Source of the DNA: an uncultured Clostridia bacterium
GTDB taxonomy: Bacteria; Bacillota; Clostridia; Oscillospirales; Ruminococcaceae
Assembly: GCA_946498095.1 (NCBI GenBank)
Contig: CAMMMX010000004.1
Location: forward strand, 62,001 to 126,000
Direction of reading: 5' to 3'
Length of the DNA stretch: 64,000 bases
The position numbers were made by a program, and so were the translations under genes. Positions 46,458-55,744 of this stretch are shown here, piece by piece. Under the pieces are notes generated by a model. The model saw only the letters and a program-made list of their open reading frames with translations. It did no database searches and was not told the origin of the DNA. Within the stretch, counting starts at the first letter, position 1. Each line of letters opens with the position of its first letter.

Positions 46458-47078
46458 AGGCCGAAGATCCGAAAGTCGAGATGTCACAAAAAATCGGCTG
46501 GAAAAGATGCGCCAGTTTCAGCTACTGCGGAAAATAGCTTCCGAATCCTCCTTTGCCTAGGTGCTGTCCGTACGGATGGGGAGCTGCTTCGTCCGAAGCT
46601 GCAAGTGTACCTTTGTCCACGTCGTGGATGGCGGTTGTATTTGACTGCATTTCTGTCAATAGCCTTGCAACAGTATGACCTTGAATATCGATTCGGTACA
46701 GCTCGCCTCTTTCTTTTGTCGACCGGTATGGTTCTGTGGCTTCATTCCTATTAAAATGATGCATTTTACGCGTTGTCTCTACAAGGTTTTGACAAAAATA
46801 TCCATACAGTTATGTTATACTATTTGTCTGGGGTGTATGAGGGTACGATAGCGGCTTTTAGGAATATGATCCTGCCAATTGAAATAGCCGAAACGGATTT
46901 GGTTATTTTACATAAAAATGACATATTTAATATGTTAATTAGTACCAAATATACTAAGCTCCCCTTGAGTTTTTTATGGTGTGATGGTATAATAATACTA
47001 TAAATTAGGGAAGTAAAATTGCATTTTTTGACGAAATTACCAGGTTGACGTGGATAATTAAAAAAGGACGGGATGTTC
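46458..47078 (+). other. Spacer between recombinase and glycogen operon
   Basis: About 620 bases, progressively AT-rich towards the right. A minus-strand reading frame of 80 codons (46522-46764) has no ribosome site and no recognised motif. A TTGACA at 46787 with TATACT at 46815 is too widely spaced to be a good promoter. The glg promoter at 46965 is the only strong signal. Confidence 0.5.
46965..46993 (+). promoter_or_regulatory. Promoter of the glycogen operon
   Basis: TTGAGT, 17 bp, TATAAT, about 80 bases before glgB. Confidence 0.8.
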
Positions 47079-49160
47079 ATGCAGACAAAGGCGCAATTTC
47101 CGGAACAAGCAGCGGCTGCTCCGATAGCAAACATAGCGGAAGAAACACAGCGTCGTTCGGTGCTGAGTAAGCATAACCGGGAACTCCTGCGCCAATTTCA
47201 CGCAGGCAGCTGTGTCTGTGCGTATGAGTATTTTGGCGCCCATCCGGCGAAAAGGGGCAGAGGCGAAGGTATGATGCTGCGCGTTTGGGCGCCACATGCG
47301 GCAGAAGTATCCGTTGTGGGTGATTTCTGCGGTTGGGATGCTGCCGCCTACCCAATGAAGCGGATTACCCAGGAAGGGGTATGGGAGCGCTATGTGCCGG
47401 GGATGAAACGCTTTGATACGTATAAGTACGCAATCACTACCTCGGACGGACGGATCCTGTTCAAGAGCGACCCTTATGCTTTCCATTGCGAAACGCCGCC
47501 GGCAACGGCTTCAAAGTGCTACCCACTGGAGGGCTATGACTGGCAGGACAATGATTGGGAAACCCAAAAGCGTGTTACGGCGCCCTATACCCGCCCGATG
47601 AATATCTACGAGGTGCATATCGGTTCATGGAGGAAAAAGGCGGACGGCAGTTGCCTGTCTTATAGCGAGGCGGGCAAGGCGTTGGCGAAATATGTCAAGG
47701 AAATGGGCTATACCCATGTCGAGCTGATGCCGGTGATGGAGCATCCTTATGACGGTTCTTGGGGCTATCAGGTGACAGGTTATTATGCACCCACGTCCCG
47801 TTATGGTACGCCAGACGATTTCCGTCGCATGGTGGACACGCTCCATCAAAACGGGATTGGCGTTATAATGGATTGGGTACCGGCGCATTTCACCAAAGAT
47901 GCGCATGGACTTTACGAGTTCGACGGCGAACCGCTTTATGAGTACAGCGACATCCAGAAGCGCGAGCATGCGCGCTGGGGTACGCGTGTGTTTGATTACA
48001 GCCGTAAGGAAGTGATGAGCTTTCTGATATCGAATGCGTTGTACTGGCTCAACGAGTTCCATATCGATGGGTTACGGGTGGATGCTGTAGCGTCCATGCT
48101 GTATCTCGATTATGATCGGGAGGCTTGGGAGTGGACGCCAAATCGGAACGGCGGCAGGGAAAATTTGGAGGCGGTTGCTTTTGTACAGGAGCTTAACCGG
48201 GCTGTATTTGCACAGCATCCGAATGCTTTGATGATTGCCGAGGAATCCACCGCCTGGCCCATGGTCACCAAGCCTACCGATATTGGGGGGCTTGGCTTCA
48301 ATTTCAAATGGAACATGGGATGGATGAACGACATGCTGTTTTATATGTCGCTCGATCCGATCTACCGCGCGTATAACCATAATAAACTGACCTTTTCCTT
48401 TTTTTACGCTTTCTCTGAAAACTTTATCCTGCCGCTTTCGCATGATGAGGTTGTGCATGGGAAATGTTCGCTGATTGGTAAGATGCCAGGGGCATACGAG
48501 GAAAAATTTTCCGCGGTACGGGCTTTTTGTGCCTACATTATGGCGCATCCCGGCAAGAAATTGACGTTTATGGGCAATGAGTTCGGGCAGTTTAAGGAGT
48601 GGGATTACACACAGCAGCTGGATTGGATGCTGATCGATGAGTATGACAGCCACAGAAAGCTGCGGGAATTTAACAAGATGCTCAACCGGTTTTACTTGTC
48701 CCAACCGCCCTTGTGGAAAAAGGATGATTCCTGGGAGGGCTTTTCTTGGATTGCCCATGATGACTACGCGCAGAGCGTCATAGCGTTCCGGCGTTTTAGC
48801 GAGGACGATGAACTTATCGTGGTGTGCAATTTTGTTCCGGTAGAACGGCTGGATTACAAGATAGGCGTGCCCTACAAGACAACCTATGCGGAGGTCTTTT
48901 CGACCGATATGACGGCGTTTGGAGGCAACGGTACCGCCAACGGGCGGAGTATCAAAACGCAGCCGATTGCGATGCATGGCTTTGATCAGAGTATTTCGTT
49001 GACGCTCCCCCCAATGTCAGTGATTTTCCTGCGCCCCAAGAACAGACAGACGTCGATGGTCTCCGTTTCCAAGGCGTCGTCCGGTAAGGCGGAGGAAAAG
49101 AGCGGAAAAACCGTGTCCGTTCAAAAGCGGTCAAAGCGTCCGGCAACCGTCAAAGGGTAA
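47079..49160 (+). CDS. glgB: 1,4-alpha-glucan branching enzyme (GH13)
   Basis: A 693-residue branching enzyme that makes alpha-1,6 branches in glycogen. N-terminal CBM48 (MMLRVWAPHAAEVSVVGDF), then the GH13 barrel: VIMDWVPAHF, catalytic Asp in GLRVDAVASMLYLDY, Glu in LMIAEESTAWP and Asp in PLSHDEVVHGK. The last 35 residues are a Lys/Ser-rich tail with no domain, unusual for GlgB. ATG 47079 has AGGA at spacing 10; ATG 47073 is an alternative. First gene of glgB-glgC-glgD-glgA. Confidence 0.95.
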   Translation: MQTKAQFPEQAAAAPIANIAEETQRRSVLSKHNRELLRQFHAGSCVCAYEYFGAHPAKRGRGEGMMLRVWAPHAAEVSVVGDFCGWDAAAYPMKRITQEGVWERYVPGMKRFDTYKYAITTSDGRILFKSDPYAFHCETPPATASKCYPLEGYDWQDNDWETQKRVTAPYTRPMNIYEVHIGSWRKKADGSCLSYSEAGKALAKYVKEMGYTHVELMPVMEHPYDGSWGYQVTGYYAPTSRYGTPDDFRRMVDTLHQNGIGVIMDWVPAHFTKDAHGLYEFDGEPLYEYSDIQKREHARWGTRVFDYSRKEVMSFLISNALYWLNEFHIDGLRVDAVASMLYLDYDREAWEWTPNRNGGRENLEAVAFVQELNRAVFAQHPNALMIAEESTAWPMVTKPTDIGGLGFNFKWNMGWMNDMLFYMSLDPIYRAYNHNKLTFSFFYAFSENFILPLSHDEVVHGKCSLIGKMPGAYEEKFSAVRAFCAYIMAHPGKKLTFMGNEFGQFKEWDYTQQLDWMLIDEYDSHRKLREFNKMLNRFYLSQPPLWKKDDSWEGFSWIAHDDYAQSVIAFRRFSEDDELIVVCNFVPVERLDYKIGVPYKTTYAEVFSTDMTAFGGNGTANGRSIKTQPIAMHGFDQSISLTLPPMSVIFLRPKNRQTSMVSVSKASSGKAEEKSGKTVSVQKRSKRPATVKG

Positions 49161-49356
49161 CGGGGTGCTATAGGAATATTGCGGTGGCGAGCCGCATACG
49201 AATCATACGGCGTGTCCTGTGAAGGCCGGAATGTTTCTTCGTCCATTTCAGACAGGCCAAATAAAACAGCGGATCAAATCCTGAAATTTATATTATGGCG
49301 CAGAGCGGCGTATCGCAGGACAGGCGGTGCCGTCTTTGCGCAAAGGAGTAATGAAG

Positions 49357-50559
49357 ATGTATAGCAAAAAAGAATGTGTGGCAATGCTACTGGCGGGCGG
49401 ACAGGGCAGCAGGCTGTATGCACTGACCACCAAGATGGCGAAACCGGCGGTGCCATATGGCGGCAAATACCGGATTATCGATTTCCCACTGTCCAATTGC
49501 GTCAATTCCGGGATTGACACGGTAGGCGTTCTGACGCAGTACCAACCGCTCGTGCTCAACGATTATATCGGTAACGGCCAGCCATGGGACCTAGACCGCC
49601 TTTATGGGGGCGTGCATATTCTTCCCCCTTACCAGACAGCGCTTGGCGCGCAGTGGTACAAGGGAACTGCCAACGCCATTTACCAAAACATCTCCTTTAT
49701 TGAAGATTATAAACCGGAATACGTACTGGTTCTTTCCGGTGATCATATTTACAAGATGGATTACTCCAAGATGCTGGCCTTTCATAAAAAGAAAGGCGCC
49801 GACGCTACCATTGCGGTGCTGGAGGTGCCAAAGGATGAAGCCAGCCGTTTTGGAATTATGAGCGTTGACGCAGAGGAGCGGATCGATGCCTTTGAGGAAA
49901 AGCCAAAAGAACCGAAAAGCAATCTGGCGTCAATGGGGATTTATATTTTTACCTGGGCAAAGCTGAAGCAGTACTTAATTGACGACGAGGCGGATCCAGA
50001 GTCCTCAAAGGATTTTGGGAAGAACATTATTCCGGCGATGCTGGCGGCAGGAGAAAAGATGTACGCATATGCGTTCCAGGGATATTGGAAAGATGTGGGT
50101 ACGATAGACAGCCTGTGGGAAGCCAATATGGACTTGCTCAACCCAAACGTTCCGCTGGATCTTATGGATGAGGACTGGAAAATTTACTCGCGTAACCCTG
50201 TTAAGCCGCCGCACTATGTCTCAGCACAGGCAAAAGTCGAAAACTCCATGATTACGGAAGGGTGCGAAGTGTACGGAAACATCGATTTTTCCATCCTCTT
50301 CGCCGGTGTGGAGGTTGAGGAAGGCGCGGTGGTGCGCGACAGCATTATCATGCCCAATTCGAAAATTAAGCGCGGAGCGGTCGTGGAATATGCCATTGTA
50401 GGCGAAGGCTGCGTCATCGGTGAGAATGCTGTTGTTGGCGCCCGCCCCGAATCTATTTCCAACAAGGACGAGTGGGGCGTCGCGGTGACAGGGCCAGGCG
50501 TGGCGGTGCCAGACGGCGGCGTAGTCAGACCCAAGCAGATGGTCAGCGCCGAATTTTAA
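49357..50559 (+). CDS. glgC: Glucose-1-phosphate adenylyltransferase, catalytic subunit
   Basis: A 400-residue enzyme that makes ADP-glucose from ATP and glucose 1-phosphate. The nucleotide loop [15 protein letters not shown] is intact, as are [19 protein letters not shown], the catalytic Asp in [13 protein letters not shown] and FEEKPKEP; the C-terminal part is a left-handed beta helix. ATG 49357 sits 8 bases from AAGGAG, preferred to ATG 49351. A 196-bp spacer separates it from glgB. The next gene is its non-catalytic partner. Confidence 0.95.
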   Translation: MYSKKECVAMLLAGGQGSRLYALTTKMAKPAVPYGGKYRIIDFPLSNCVNSGIDTVGVLTQYQPLVLNDYIGNGQPWDLDRLYGGVHILPPYQTALGAQWYKGTANAIYQNISFIEDYKPEYVLVLSGDHIYKMDYSKMLAFHKKKGADATIAVLEVPKDEASRFGIMSVDAEERIDAFEEKPKEPKSNLASMGIYIFTWAKLKQYLIDDEADPESSKDFGKNIIPAMLAAGEKMYAYAFQGYWKDVGTIDSLWEANMDLLNPNVPLDLMDEDWKIYSRNPVKPPHYVSAQAKVENSMITEGCEVYGNIDFSILFAGVEVEEGAVVRDSIIMPNSKIKRGAVVEYAIVGEGCVIGENAVVGARPESISNKDEWGVAVTGPGVAVPDGGVVRPKQMVSAEF

Positions 50560-50660
50560 AAGCGGGGATCGTTGCGTGAACCGGTTTGCTGACGTGAAAC
50601 GAGGAGCCGACAATCCTGCGCTGCCGGGCTCGGCGCCTCCTAGAAAGGAATGATCGCGAA

Positions 50661-51782
50661 ATGAATATGTCGAACGTTTTGGGGCTGATTTTTGCCAACA
50701 TGCATGACTCAACGATTTATGAGATTACAAAGGCGCGGACAATGGGGTCCATCCCTTTTGCCGCCCGTTACCGGCTGATTGACTTTCCGTTGTCCAACAT
50801 GGTCAATTCAGGGATCAGTGAAGTAGGCGTTATCACAAAGCACAATTATCAGTCACTGCTGGATCATCTTGGATCCGGCCGGGAGTGGGACCTGTCCCGC
50901 AAGGTGGGAGGGCTGCATATCCTGCCGCCGTTCGGTAACGCCAGCAGCGGTATCTATGGCGGTAAGCTGGATGCCTTAAACGGTGTACTGGATTTTATCC
51001 GCTTCTCCAAGGCAGAGTATGTGGTGATGTCGGACTGCGACGTGGTAGCGAATATGGATCTGCGTCCGATTCTTGACGCGCACATTGAGTCAGGGGCTGA
51101 GATTACTGCTGTTTATGCGCGGGATGCCTTTCGGATGGAACAGACCAGGTCGGCGACGGTGTTCGCCGTCAATGAGGAGAACAAGGTTTATGACGTGCTC
51201 ATAACCCCCGAATTAAGTGGCGAATGCAGTGTGTCGCTCAACACCTATATTGTAAACAAGAAGTTTTTGGAAGCGGTAACGGTTTACGGGGTCAGCCGTA
51301 ACAAGGTCAGCTTTGAGCGGGATGTGTTGCAAGGGATGCTGCGTGATATTTATATCAACGCCTACCGGTATGACGGCTATTACTGCCGCATTGACTGCAT
51401 GAAAAGCTATTATGACGCCAATCTCTCTTTGCTGGAGCCGGATGTCCGCAAGAAGCTGTTCCTGCCCCATAATGCGATTTACACCAAGGTGCGCGATCGT
51501 GCACCGACGCGTTACGGCCTGGACGCCGTGGCGAAAAATTCTCTGTTGGCAGACGGCTGCGAAATCGAAGGGACTGTGGAAAATTCGATTATCTTCCGCG
51601 GCGTGCGGGTCAAACGGGGGGCGACGGTACGCAATTCCATCGTCATGCAGGACACTGTGATTGGCAGCAAATGTGACGTCAGCTGTGCCATCCTCGATAA
51701 GGATGTGATGGTAAGCGATTTCCGTTCTTTGGTTGGTTCCAGCTTGTACCCGGTATTCGTCGCCAAGGGCGCGGTGGTGTAG
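50661..51782 (+). CDS. glgD: GlgD, regulatory subunit of ADP-glucose pyrophosphorylase
   Basis: A 373-residue GlgC homologue in which the glycine-rich loop is lost: the start reads NVLGLIFANMHDSTIYEIT, without GGxGxRL, and the catalytic Asp region reads YVVMSDCDVVANMD. GlgD forms a hetero-oligomer with GlgC and modulates its activity in Firmicutes. The fold core (IPFAARYRLIDFPLSNMVNS) is well kept. Downstream of glgC by 101 bases, upstream of glgA by 50. Confidence 0.94.
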   Translation: MNMSNVLGLIFANMHDSTIYEITKARTMGSIPFAARYRLIDFPLSNMVNSGISEVGVITKHNYQSLLDHLGSGREWDLSRKVGGLHILPPFGNASSGIYGGKLDALNGVLDFIRFSKAEYVVMSDCDVVANMDLRPILDAHIESGAEITAVYARDAFRMEQTRSATVFAVNEENKVYDVLITPELSGECSVSLNTYIVNKKFLEAVTVYGVSRNKVSFERDVLQGMLRDIYINAYRYDGYYCRIDCMKSYYDANLSLLEPDVRKKLFLPHNAIYTKVRDRAPTRYGLDAVAKNSLLADGCEIEGTVENSIIFRGVRVKRGATVRNSIVMQDTVIGSKCDVSCAILDKDVMVSDFRSLVGSSLYPVFVAKGAVV

Positions 51783-51832
51783 CCAAATCGTCGCCTTTCC
51801 AATCACGTGCAGAACAGAAAAGAGGTACGCTT

Positions 51833-53251
51833 ATGAAAATCTTATTGGTTGCAAGCGAGGCTGCGCCATATATTGCGTCCGGCGGGCTTGCCGACGTGGT
51901 GGGTGCTCTGCCCAAGGCGCTGAATGAGCAGGGGAACGACTGCCGTGTCGTGCTGCCGAAATACCAGGACCTGCGATTCGACAGGGATGAACAGCCTCAG
52001 TTTTTGTGCTGGTTTATGGTAAACCTGTCCTGGCGGAATCTGTATTGTGGTGTTTTCAAGCTGGTGCGGGATGGTGTGACCTATTATTTTCTGGACAACG
52101 AATACTATTTTAAACGAAGCGGCTTATATGGCTATTTTGACGACTGTGAACGGTTTGCTTTTTTCTCAAAAGCAGTGTTGGAGGCGCTGGTCAACCTGGA
52201 TTTCGAACCGGATGTGATTCACTGCAATGACTGGCAGACAGCGCTGGTACCGGTTTATCTCAATACCTTTTACCGCGGCGTCGACAGGCTTTCACGGACA
52301 CGGACGGTATTTACCATTCATAATATCCAGTACCAGGGCATTTACGGTTTCAGCATTTTTGACGACGTTCTGGGGCTGCCGGAATATGTCCACCGTGTAC
52401 TGGAGTATGACGGCGATGTCAATTTGCTAAAGGGTGCGATTGAGTCCAGCGACGCCGTCAATACGGTCAGTCCCTCCTATGCGCAGGAGATCCTCAATCC
52501 TTATTACGGACACGGGCTGGATCAGTTCTTGGTCCAGCGCAGTTACAAGCTCAGAGGGATTCTCAACGGGATCGACAATGACGCTTACAATCCGCAGACG
52601 GACGAAAGCATCCCGTTCCATTATGACGCGGATGCGCCAGAGGGGAAGGCGCAGGACAAGCAGGCGCTGCTCAAAATGCTGGGGCTTCCGGACAATGGCG
52701 AGCCAGTCATCGGGATGGTGGGCCGACTGGTTTCCCATAAGGGGCTGGATTTGGTCAAATTTGCTGCCGACGAGCTGATTCAGTCAGGTTGCAAGCTCGT
52801 CCTTCTGGGATCCGGCGAATATGTCTTCGAGAGCTTCTTTAAGGAGCTGGAGTCCCGGTATCCGCAGAGGGTGAGCGTGACGCTCGGTTTTATCCCGGAC
52901 TTTGCACATAAAATATACGCGGGCGCAGACATGTTCCTGATGCCGTCGCAGAGTGAACCTTGCGGCCTGGCGCAGATGATTGCCTTGCGGTACGGTACCA
53001 TACCGATTGTCCGCGAGACCGGAGGATTGAAGGACAGTATCCGTGACGCGGGTGCGCCGGGCGGAAATGGTTTTACCTTTAAGACCTACAACGCCGGGGA
53101 CATGATGGGAGCCATCTATCGTGCGCACGCGGCCTATGACGACAAGGCGCGCTGGGAGGCGCTGGTGGATACAGCGTTGCGCAGTGATTTCAGCTGGAGC
53201 AAGTCTGCAGGCGCATATGCGCAAATGTACGCGGACGTATGTAAAGATTAA
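51833..53251 (+). CDS. glgA: Glycogen synthase (ADP-glucose, GT5)
   Basis: A 472-residue GT5 enzyme that elongates glycogen with ADP-glucose. The N-terminal substrate loop reads IASGGLADVVGALPKAL; the lysine of the textbook KTGGL motif is replaced, a variant I cannot rule out as normal in Clostridia. The C-terminal E-x7-E region SEPCGLAQMIALRYGTIPIV is intact. AAGAGGT precedes the ATG. Last gene of the operon, followed by a strong terminator. Confidence 0.95.
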   Translation: MKILLVASEAAPYIASGGLADVVGALPKALNEQGNDCRVVLPKYQDLRFDRDEQPQFLCWFMVNLSWRNLYCGVFKLVRDGVTYYFLDNEYYFKRSGLYGYFDDCERFAFFSKAVLEALVNLDFEPDVIHCNDWQTALVPVYLNTFYRGVDRLSRTRTVFTIHNIQYQGIYGFSIFDDVLGLPEYVHRVLEYDGDVNLLKGAIESSDAVNTVSPSYAQEILNPYYGHGLDQFLVQRSYKLRGILNGIDNDAYNPQTDESIPFHYDADAPEGKAQDKQALLKMLGLPDNGEPVIGMVGRLVSHKGLDLVKFAADELIQSGCKLVLLGSGEYVFESFFKELESRYPQRVSVTLGFIPDFAHKIYAGADMFLMPSQSEPCGLAQMIALRYGTIPIVRETGGLKDSIRDAGAPGGNGFTFKTYNAGDMMGAIYRAHAAYDDKARWEALVDTALRSDFSWSKSAGAYAQMYADVCKD

Positions 53252-53293
53252 CCATGTCGGGAGCGGTCCTTTTCGCCGCTCCCGACATGGTTT
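53252..53293 (+). terminator. Terminator of the glycogen operon
   Basis: Perfect 15-bp stem (53252-53266 with 53276-53290), 9-base loop, then TTT. The stem begins right after the glgA stop. Confidence 0.9.
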
Positions 53294-53470
53294 CGGGGGG
53301 ACATTTTTGCAGGAGTGCTCAAGGCGGCAAGAATATTCAGCAGAACTGTCCAGTGAGGGCACGGTCACACCTTGTCCGTAGTCCATTTCGATTTTTTTGA
53401 GGTCCCGCAGGACAAACAGCATGGGGCGCGGAACTCTCCGGACTAATAAGGATGTATAGTTGACTTGTAG

Positions 53471-53503
53471 CGGAAGGCATATCCAAAGATATGCCTTCCG
53501 TTT
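53471..53503. terminator. Hairpin after the metalloprotease-like gene
   Basis: Perfect 13-bp stem (53471-53483 with 53488-53500), loop CAAA. It lies beyond the stop of the minus-strand gene at 53615; T-runs are short on both sides. Confidence 0.65.
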
Positions 53504-53614
53504 ACTGTATCATTCCGATATTGTTCATATAAAAGTCGACGTCTCTTGTATCCCGTTTTCACAAAGGGAAATATCCCTCCAAAGAGTAGCACCATTTTTC
53601 TAAATGAAAAACAT

Positions 53615-54619
53615 TTATTCGGCAGAGGCAATATAATTAGAAAAAACATTTAATAGTAAAGGATAATAACATTCGAAATTAGGATACAAATTACGATTGC
53701 TGTCATAATATTTATATCTTTCAAGAATTTGAGGGATGTACTTATACCCACAATATAAATCGTTATTCAATAACTGATCTGCCAATTCAGTATATTGACA
53801 TTTTCTGAGTATATATATAGTCATTGCTCTAACTAAATGTTCATTAACACATTCTTCCCAACCTTCATAACCTGACAGATAATTGGGTAACTTATATTTA
53901 GCTAATATTTCATAAGTTCCTTGATATTTTTGCACGATGTCATGGTATTTTTCTGTCAACGGATTTATAAAAGGATGTGAATACTCATGAATTAAAATAG
54001 CAGGGGAAAGGCTGAAATCATCAGAAGAAAAAACGGAAAATATATCTGCTTTTTTCGTTACACTATTTTGAAAACAAATGCCAAAATTCCCTTTCATAAG
54101 AGATGAAATAACATAGTTATACGAATTCTGCTGTTTTCCAAATTCATTTTCCAATATTGATACAAACGGATTGGATCGGACTGTTTGATTTGCTTTCTTT
54201 ATATAAGCGTCATAGAAGTACAATTTACTTTCGTAAAAGCTAAAATAATTACTTTCTTTAACAAAATCCTTTAATGATTCTAATAGTTCATTGATTTTTA
54301 AAATACCACCACTATATTCAATGCATAGTGGTGATAAGGGGAACCGAATAGAAAGATCTTTGCTATCTAATGACAAAGCTATTTCCACAGGCCGTGAAAA
54401 AGTAAAACCATGGGGTAGCATATTTTCGATAACTTCATAGATTTTATGATTTTTATAATTTTGAAAAAAGGATTTTATTGAGCAGGTATATTCATTTTCT
54501 GTATCTGTCATAAGCCCATACCCAATATAAGGCTTAGTTAACTCATTATATCTACTTGTTAAGAGAATACTATTCATTAATTCCAGACAAGGATTAATTT
54601 GGACTTTAATTTCTTTCAT
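53615..54619 (-). CDS. DUF4932-like putative zinc metalloprotease
   Basis: A 334-residue protein with a metalloprotease-type motif AILIHEYSHPFINP (H211, E212, H215) and a likely third ligand about 44 residues later in ECVNEHLVRA (E259). The arrangement matches the DUF4932 family. No signal peptide, so it should be cytoplasmic. The coding sequence is markedly more AT-rich than all neighbours and its codon use differs, which points to recent transfer. It is flanked by a terminator on one side and mobile-element debris on the other. Substrate unknown. Confidence 0.7.
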   Translation of the reverse strand: MKEIKVQINPCLELMNSILLTSRYNELTKPYIGYGLMTDTENEYTCSIKSFFQNYKNHKIYEVIENMLPHGFTFSRPVEIALSLDSKDLSIRFPLSPLCIEYSGGILKINELLESLKDFVKESNYFSFYESKLYFYDAYIKKANQTVRSNPFVSILENEFGKQQNSYNYVISSLMKGNFGICFQNSVTKKADIFSVFSSDDFSLSPAILIHEYSHPFINPLTEKYHDIVQKYQGTYEILAKYKLPNYLSGYEGWEECVNEHLVRAMTIYILRKCQYTELADQLLNNDLYCGYKYIPQILERYKYYDSNRNLYPNFECYYPLLLNVFSNYIASAE

Positions 54620-55193
54620 TTTCTTATTTCACCTCTTGGCATCCGATCTATTTATAGATAACTGCTTATATTTTATCTTAAAATCGAATGTTTTTCAAGA
54701 AAAAATTCTTTATTTTATCCATATAGTTCAAACAATGCTCTTCAATACCTGTCGCACCATAGATTAAAATCTCCGTGTAATCGTTCTGTCCATGTTCGAT
54801 CCACGCCGTCCGGAGGAGAGACGCACAGCCTTTTCGGGCTTGCTGTGCAGACTTCGAACCAGTTACCGCCATATCGTCTGGACAGGCTGCTGCTTTTTCA
54901 CTCCTTTCGCTTTAATATGACGGATAATAAACACTCTTAAAAACGCAAAAAAGCGGCACCCCCTTCATAAGGGGGCGCCGCCCGCAGCATCTGCCCGACG
55001 AAAGGTGCGAGGTTTCGTCAAACGGCAAGAGTGAGGCAGGAAAAACAGCGACAGAGACCGAAGCAGGAAAAGACAGAACAGGAAGCGGAGAAAGAGCGGA
55101 AACAGGCCGAAAGATTCCGGAAGATTCCCAGCCTTGATATGACAGATATTGAACACAAAAACGAGCAAACGGATTTTTTCCGTTTGCTCGTTT
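54620..55193. other. Mobile-element debris
   Basis: No intact gene. On the minus strand 54678-54905 holds a possible gene remnant: a well-placed AAAGGAG, a GTG, and a frame that breaks near ACGATATGG, after which the shifted frame reads on for about 40 codons. On the plus strand, 55027-55203 reads as a very polar Gln/Glu/Lys/Arg-rich fragment ending in RKIPSLDMTDIEHKNEQTDF, resembling the tail of a mobilisation or plasmid protein. A hairpin GCGGC...GCCGC with an A-run (54946-54982) is a minus-strand terminator. Another hairpin, CGAGCAAACGG/CCGTTTGCTCG, lies at 55162-55190 directly before the 264-bp repeat. Confidence 0.45.
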
Positions 55194-55457
55194 CTCTTTA
55201 AATGCTTTAGCACAACAAGCCCCCCAGCTCGGCTGTGGAGAGTAAATAAACATTAGATTCAAGTACCGAGCGAAGCGAGATATAAACAGCAATTTTGCTA
55301 CATAAGAAAAGCTGTGTTAGTACGCAAAGGCCCGTTTACGGGTTGTGGGGCAAGTGATGCAAGTGGTAGATCTTTTCAGTGCCTCTTGAGAGGCTTGCCG
55401 GTACGATGCCCTTCTAGGGCTTACTCAAGCCCCCGGCTTTGCCGGGGGGCCTGACTT
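55194..55457 (+). mobile_element. Non-autonomous IS200/IS605-like element with omega-RNA-like 3' half, copy 2
   Basis: A 264-bp copy of the sequence at 31691-31955, same orientation, with four differences in all. It is also placed directly behind a hairpin with a T-run. Two of the substitutions turn GCCCATCTAGAGC of copy 1 into GCCCTTCTAGGGC, which makes a perfect short stem here. No transposase is present. The sequence beyond the right end (CCATATGCTC...) would be the guide-equivalent segment if this is an omega-RNA. Confidence 0.7.
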
Positions 55458-55744
55458 CCATATGCTCGGTTTCCCTTCTGCTCTTAACATCCTTATTACG
55501 CAGGAAGGAATAGCGCCCTTTTCTTTGTAGTCCATCAGGCGGTTTCCCCTGAACGAACAGAGCGCTTATAACAGATTCCCCGTCTCCTTTTCTGAACAGG
55601 TCCTGCATGCGCAGGTAATCTGTACGGCAGGATATGTAACGCGGTGTAAGAAAAACTGCATCTCGCTCCCTCAAATCTTGCAATTTTTCTGCATTAGGAG
55701 TACACTGGAAAGAAGAGATTGCGTAAAAGAAAGGCTTGGTCAAA
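55458..55744. other. Spacer right of the mobile element
   Basis: No gene that I can support. A minus-strand frame runs from 55755 through this stretch into the element and could be the truncated front part of a gene, but it starts inside the DUF815 gene and has no recognised motif. Confidence 0.4.

Noticed and set aside
46522..46764. Minus-strand 80-codon reading frame between the recombinase and glgB
   Set aside because: No ribosome site upstream of its ATG, no recognised motif, and it lies in a non-coding spacer.
46787..46820. TTGACA with TATACT as a second glg promoter
   Set aside because: The distance between the boxes is more than 20 bases, outside the usual 16-18; the promoter at 46965 is far better.
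54678..54872. Minus-strand 64-codon frame as a real gene
   Set aside because: The good ribosome site lies 30 bases before its ATG and matches another frame that stops after 12 codons; better explained as a broken remnant.
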